Position numbers and translations under genes: made by a program
Assembly (NCBI GenBank): GCA_013329135.1
Contig: DUKU01000162.1
Location: forward strand, 7,014 to 13,959
DNA length: 6,946 bases
From: Thermoplasmata archaeon
GTDB lineage: Archaea; Thermoplasmatota; Thermoplasmata; UBA10834
Direction of reading: 5' to 3'
The notes under the pieces: generated by a model
Databases searched by the model: none
What the model saw: only the letters and a program-made list of their open reading frames with translations
Told to the model about the DNA's origin: nothing
Shown here: positions 4,221 to 6,946 of the stretch, piece by piece
Layout: each line of letters begins with the position of its first letter
Numbering within the stretch: the stretch's first letter is position 1

Positions 4221-6377
4221 GTGCGTAGGGAGATTGTTCTGTGCCTCGGGTTGATGTTCGTTGCGGTGATGGCGATGCCTGTCTCTTACGGCATGCCTGC
4301 CATCGGCTCATCGAAGCCGCTCAACCTCACACCCGACGAGGCTGTGATCCTCGAGAGACTTGACTACGAGCATGCGTGGAGCCAGCTGGTGTACCTGTCT
4401 TCGTTAGGGGAGAAGACAGCAGGGTCTCCTGAGGAGAGGGCGGCCCAGGAGTACGTGTATGATCAACTCGACGCGATGCCCGTGGATGAGGTCTGGTGGG
4501 AGGAGTTCAGGGTCACGAACTGGGACCACTACGGGACTACGGTCAAGATCGTGTCGAAGGGTGACGGGGCCTTTCCCGCCACGACTTACGGGGACGCTCA
4601 GTCCGTCTGGGGCTACGACGACGGCCAGGCGTACTTCCACGGGAACAAAGCGGACGGGACCGTCCTGGTCGCGGATGTGGTCGATGTGGGCTACGGCACC
4701 GCCTCGGAGTTCGACGAGGCGTGCGGGTCCGACGGCAGCCTTGACGGGGCGATCGCGCTCGTGCACAGGGATGACAACACGCAGGGATGGCCCAACACGC
4801 CTGCGGAGGAAGCGGCCCTTCACGGCGCTTCGGCAGTCATGTTCTACGGCTACTTCGCTGGTGCCGACAACCCCGAGGGTATCAAGCAGGACTCGGTCTT
4901 CTCGCGGATACCCGCGATATCGATATCACCGAACTCGGCCGCGAGGCTGCAGGAGCTCATGTTGTCCAGGCCTGTGACTCTCGAGATCACGGGCAGGACG
5001 GACTTCGACCCAGACGCGCTGTCCGTCAATGTCGCTGCGGTCCTCGAAGGCACGACAAGGGCGGATGAGTATGTCGTCATATCTGGGCACATCGACACGT
5101 GGTGGAACGGCTCGTTCGATGACTGTTCATCGGTCGCGATAGTGCTCGAGATGGCCAGGATGTTCTCCGAGGCGAGGGCCTCGGGCGACTACGTGAACGA
5201 GAGGACGCTCGTGTTCTGTTCCGTCGGCTCGGAGGAGAGCGGCGGCCCGGACGGCACGTGGTTCAACTGGCTCGTGGGATCGTACGAATTCGTGTGCGCT
5301 CACCCTGACATCATGAACGGCCTCGTCATGGAGCTGAACATAGACGGCGGCAGCTTCCCTAAGGTCGACGGCAAGGTCTGGCTCGAGATATCGTTGGAGG
5401 TCAGCGCATTCGTCTGGAGCGCGATATCGGACCTCGGCTACCTCAACGTCCTCAACTGCTACACGCCCGTGTGGACGTGGACCGATGCCTGGTCCTTCGC
5501 CGGCAAGGGCGGAGGGACCGCGGTCGAGATGGTCTGGGGGACGGGGTTCGATCCGTACTACCACACGCAGCTCGACACGATAGAGATCCAGTCAGAGGAC
5601 ATGATGGCGATGGTGATGGAGCTCACCGCGCTCATGGCCTTCAGGTCCGTCAACGCGCTGGTCCTGCCACTGGACTTCGTGCCGGCGTGCGACTGGGCGC
5701 AGCAGAACCTGTGCTCTGAGAAGCCCATGGTGCCATCGCAGCTCGCCAACATCGGGGATGCGCTGACGGCCCTGGGTGAGTTCGAGGCGCTGTCCGCGGC
5801 CATCAACGCCAGGGCCGTTGAGATAGAGGCTGCGTATGCAGCCGCGAAGTCGCCGAAGCAGAAGGCCGCGGCGGTGGAGATGGCCGATGCCCTGAACCGG
5901 GCCATCATCGACGCCAGGAGGATATTCATTCCGTGGACCATGGGTGAGGGCGGCATGATGGCCTCGTGGGAGCCGATGCTGAGGCCACACCAACACGCGA
6001 CGGATCACAAAGCGGTCTCGATGGCTATAGATGCGCTGGGTGCAGGCCAGGCGGGCGACGCGGTCACTGCGCTCGAGCGCGTGCGCAGCATGGAGTGGGG
6101 GATGTACTGCAGCCGGGAGGCCTACATGGTCGTCTTGGCCCAGATGGTCGACTGCTTCGGGTACTGGGGCGACGACTTCGACCAGGCCCAGGGTTACGTG
6201 GACATCCAGGGCGTGTACCTCGGCCTGAAGGACGGGTCCATGTCTGTCGAGGACGCGCTCGACCTGCTCACGTTGGTCAAGGACTACCAGCTCGAGCCGT
6301 GGTTCACGGAGGACGTTCTCACGCTCGGGCGCGAGTGGAGGAACGCCGCGGGCCCGCTCGAAGAAGTCCTAGGGTGA
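4221..6377 (+). CDS. Secreted M28-family zinc peptidase with PA-like insertion and long helical C-terminus
   Basis: A 718-residue exported metallopeptidase of MEROPS family M28, predicted to cleave amino acids or short units from peptides outside the cell. The GTG start gives a signal peptide (residues 1 to about 24, ending VSYG). A PA-like region lies at about 125-265, before the catalytic core. The di-zinc core is complete: SGHID (His290, Asp292), Asp300 in FDDCSS, the catalytic and ligand pair Glu338-Glu339 in VGSEESGGPDG, Asp375 in ELNIDGG, and His448 in YYHTQLDT. Odd points: the usual D-D-G-S-G reads D-D-C-S-S, and about 230 residues after the core (486-718) form an Ala-rich, mostly helical extension ending without a membrane anchor. 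The nearest analogue is the C-terminal helical domain of glutamate carboxypeptidase II-like M28 proteins, but I see no clear motif match. A clostripain-type peptidase gene follows after 230 bp in the same direction, separated by a terminator-like hairpin. Confidence 0.88.
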   Translation: MRREIVLCLGLMFVAVMAMPVSYGMPAIGSSKPLNLTPDEAVILERLDYEHAWSQLVYLSSLGEKTAGSPEERAAQEYVYDQLDAMPVDEVWWEEFRVTNWDHYGTTVKIVSKGDGAFPATTYGDAQSVWGYDDGQAYFHGNKADGTVLVADVVDVGYGTASEFDEACGSDGSLDGAIALVHRDDNTQGWPNTPAEEAALHGASAVMFYGYFAGADNPEGIKQDSVFSRIPAISISPNSAARLQELMLSRPVTLEITGRTDFDPDALSVNVAAVLEGTTRADEYVVISGHIDTWWNGSFDDCSSVAIVLEMARMFSEARASGDYVNERTLVFCSVGSEESGGPDGTWFNWLVGSYEFVCAHPDIMNGLVMELNIDGGSFPKVDGKVWLEISLEVSAFVWSAISDLGYLNVLNCYTPVWTWTDAWSFAGKGGGTAVEMVWGTGFDPYYHTQLDTIEIQSEDMMAMVMELTALMAFRSVNALVLPLDFVPACDWAQQNLCSEKPMVPSQLANIGDALTALGEFEALSAAINARAVEIEAAYAAAKSPKQKAAAVEMADALNRAIIDARRIFIPWTMGEGGMMASWEPMLRPHQHATDHKAVSMAIDALGAGQAGDAVTALERVRSMEWGMYCSREAYMVVLAQMVDCFGYWGDDFDQAQGYVDIQGVYLGLKDGSMSVEDALDLLTLVKDYQLEPWFTEDVLTLGREWRNAAGPLEEVLG

Positions 6378-6393
6378 CAAATCCCAGAAACCG

Positions 6394-6427
6394 CCCTCCG
6401 GCCACGCTGCGCCGGAGGGTTCTTTCT
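6394..6427 (+). terminator. GC hairpin with T-rich tail after the M28 gene
   Basis: CCCTCCGGC (6394-6402) pairs perfectly with GCCGGAGGG (6411-6419) around an eight-base loop, followed by TTCTTTCT. It begins 16 bases after the TGA stop. This is the clearest transcription terminator candidate in the window; the T-rich tail alone could serve as an archaeal termination signal. Confidence 0.6.
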
Positions 6428-6508
6428 CCCATGCATTTCAGATTCGACGTCCTCTCAGGTTATCAAGTGGCGACTCCGCTCTCGCCCTCCCCGTCAGTGC
6501 TGCCCGCG

Positions 6509-6531
6509 AGGATGCCTCTTGTTAGCATCCT
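6509..6531 (+). repeat. Hairpin upstream of the C11 peptidase gene
   Basis: AGGATGC (6509-6515) is the exact reverse complement of GCATCCT (6525-6531) with a nine-base loop. It lies immediately before the TATA-like TTTCATATA. The remainder of the 6428-6600 gap shows no conserved coding signal. It could be an operator or a weak second terminator. Confidence 0.3.
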
Positions 6532-6532
6532 G

Positions 6533-6566
6533 TTTCATATAGTCAGTGGGCGAAATCCGAAATAAG
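6533..6566 (+). promoter_or_regulatory. Promoter region of the C11 peptidase gene
   Basis: Two TATA-like patches occur: TTTCATATA (6533-6541) and GAAATAAG (6559-6566, after CGAAATCC as a possible BRE). The first would give a leader of about 45 bases; the second would start transcription near 6588-6592, almost leaderless with respect to the ATG at 6596. Which one is used is open. Confidence 0.35.
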
Positions 6567-6607
6567 GCGAGTGCGTTCTAGCCACCCGGGCCTAAATGGG
6601 TGAGGGA

Positions 6608-6946
6608 ATGCTTCGACATGCTAGATTGGACGCTTGTATCAGCGTCTCCGTGTCCGTGGTGTTCGCCATTTCTCTGCTTTTTGGAGTGGCGGCGGCGAAG
6701 ACGGAGAGCGCGACAAGCGAGATTGTGAGCGATGACGCGAAAGTGATTGCGGATTGGTCCGTGCTCGTGTACCTTGTTGCCGACAACGACCTCGATCCAT
6801 ACACGGAAACCGATCTCCAGGAGCTCAAGGACGGGGACTCGAGCGAGTTGGTCAACTCTCTGGTGCTAGTGGACAGGCTGTACGAACCTGCCTACCTGTA
6901 CTGCGTCGAGGACAATGAGCTGGTCCTGCTCAAGGAGCTCGGGGAG
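6608..6946 (+). CDS. Secreted clostripain-family (C11) cysteine peptidase, N-terminal part
   Basis: The first 113 residues of a gene that runs off the right edge. A signal peptide covers residues 1 to about 30: basic start MLRHAR, hydrophobic core ISVSVSVVFAISLLFGV, end AAA. From Trp50 the sequence WSVLVYLVADNDLDPYTETD, followed by LQELKDGDSSELVNSLVLVDR (to 90), matches the opening strand and helix of family C11 (W-T-V-M-V-Y-L-x-x-D-N-x-L...-V-x-V-D-R). The catalytic His and Cys lie beyond the window. Family members cut after Arg or Lys and are exported, often self-processed. The ATG at 6608 has GGTGA four bases before it. An in-frame ATG at 6596, just after a TAA, is the other choice, but it adds MGEG, whose acidic residue suits a signal peptide less. 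With the upstream M28 enzyme it suggests extracellular protein degradation. Confidence 0.75.
   Translation, partial: MLRHARLDACISVSVSVVFAISLLFGVAAAKTESATSEIVSDDAKVIADWSVLVYLVADNDLDPYTETDLQELKDGDSSELVNSLVLVDRLYEPAYLYCVEDNELVLLKELGE

Noticed and set aside
5966..6565. A plus-strand open frame overlapping the end of the M28 gene and the following gap
   Set aside because: Most of it is an alternative frame of the M28 C-terminus, and the part beyond the M28 stop runs through the terminator hairpin; no start signal or motif supports it.
6592..6855. An 87-residue minus-strand open frame
   Set aside because: It is antisense to the C11 peptidase signal peptide and catalytic-domain start, which have clear family similarity.
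1..6946. CRISPR array, insertion sequence, tRNA or integration site
   Set aside because: Reading through the window showed no regularly spaced direct repeats, transposase or integrase motifs, or tRNA-like cloverleaf arms.

Overview
The window is about 60% GC by eye and carries seven protein-coding genes, six complete and one cut by the right edge. It has no tRNA, rRNA, CRISPR array or mobile element that I can see. Several features suggest an archaeon: TATA-like boxes about 25-30 bp before likely transcription starts, a gene with no Shine-Dalgarno whose TATA-like box sits at leaderless distance (lemA), GGTG/GGTGA-type ribosome binding sites, and secreted M28 and C11 peptidases. A protein-degrading Thermoplasmatota lineage of the MBG-D kind (known to encode secreted clostripain-type peptidases) fits best. 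This is inference from gene content, and a bacterium is not strictly excluded.

Left part (1-1763): a minus-strand gene for an MttB-superfamily (trimethylamine/glycine-betaine type) corrinoid methyltransferase, read through by ordinary sense codons with no in-frame amber. It is followed by a divergent intergenic region with an AT-rich promoter-like patch, a hairpin, and a TATA-like box for the next gene.

Middle part (1764-4092): lemA and a TPM-domain membrane protein form a short plus-strand operon, the familiar LemA/TPM pair of envelope proteins. The two ORFs share a reading frame and are separated by one amber codon. Convergent to them is a small DsrE-family protein with a CGxC motif. Divergent from that is a PPOX/NimA-like flavin-binding protein, best started at a TTG codon behind a strong GGAGGT. 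The DsrE/PPOX intergenic region carries alternating GGCGA/TCGCC elements.

Right part (4093-6946): a 718-residue secreted M28 zinc peptidase with an inserted PA-like region and a long C-terminal helical extension. It is preceded by a perfect 8-bp palindrome in its presumed mRNA leader and followed by a GC hairpin plus T-rich tract. About 230 bp later begins a second secreted peptidase, the N-terminus of a clostripain-family (C11) protein. Together these two point to extracellular protein breakdown. The MttB-like enzyme points to use of methylated amines. The LemA/TPM, DsrE and PPOX genes are accessory envelope and redox functions with no clear link to either.
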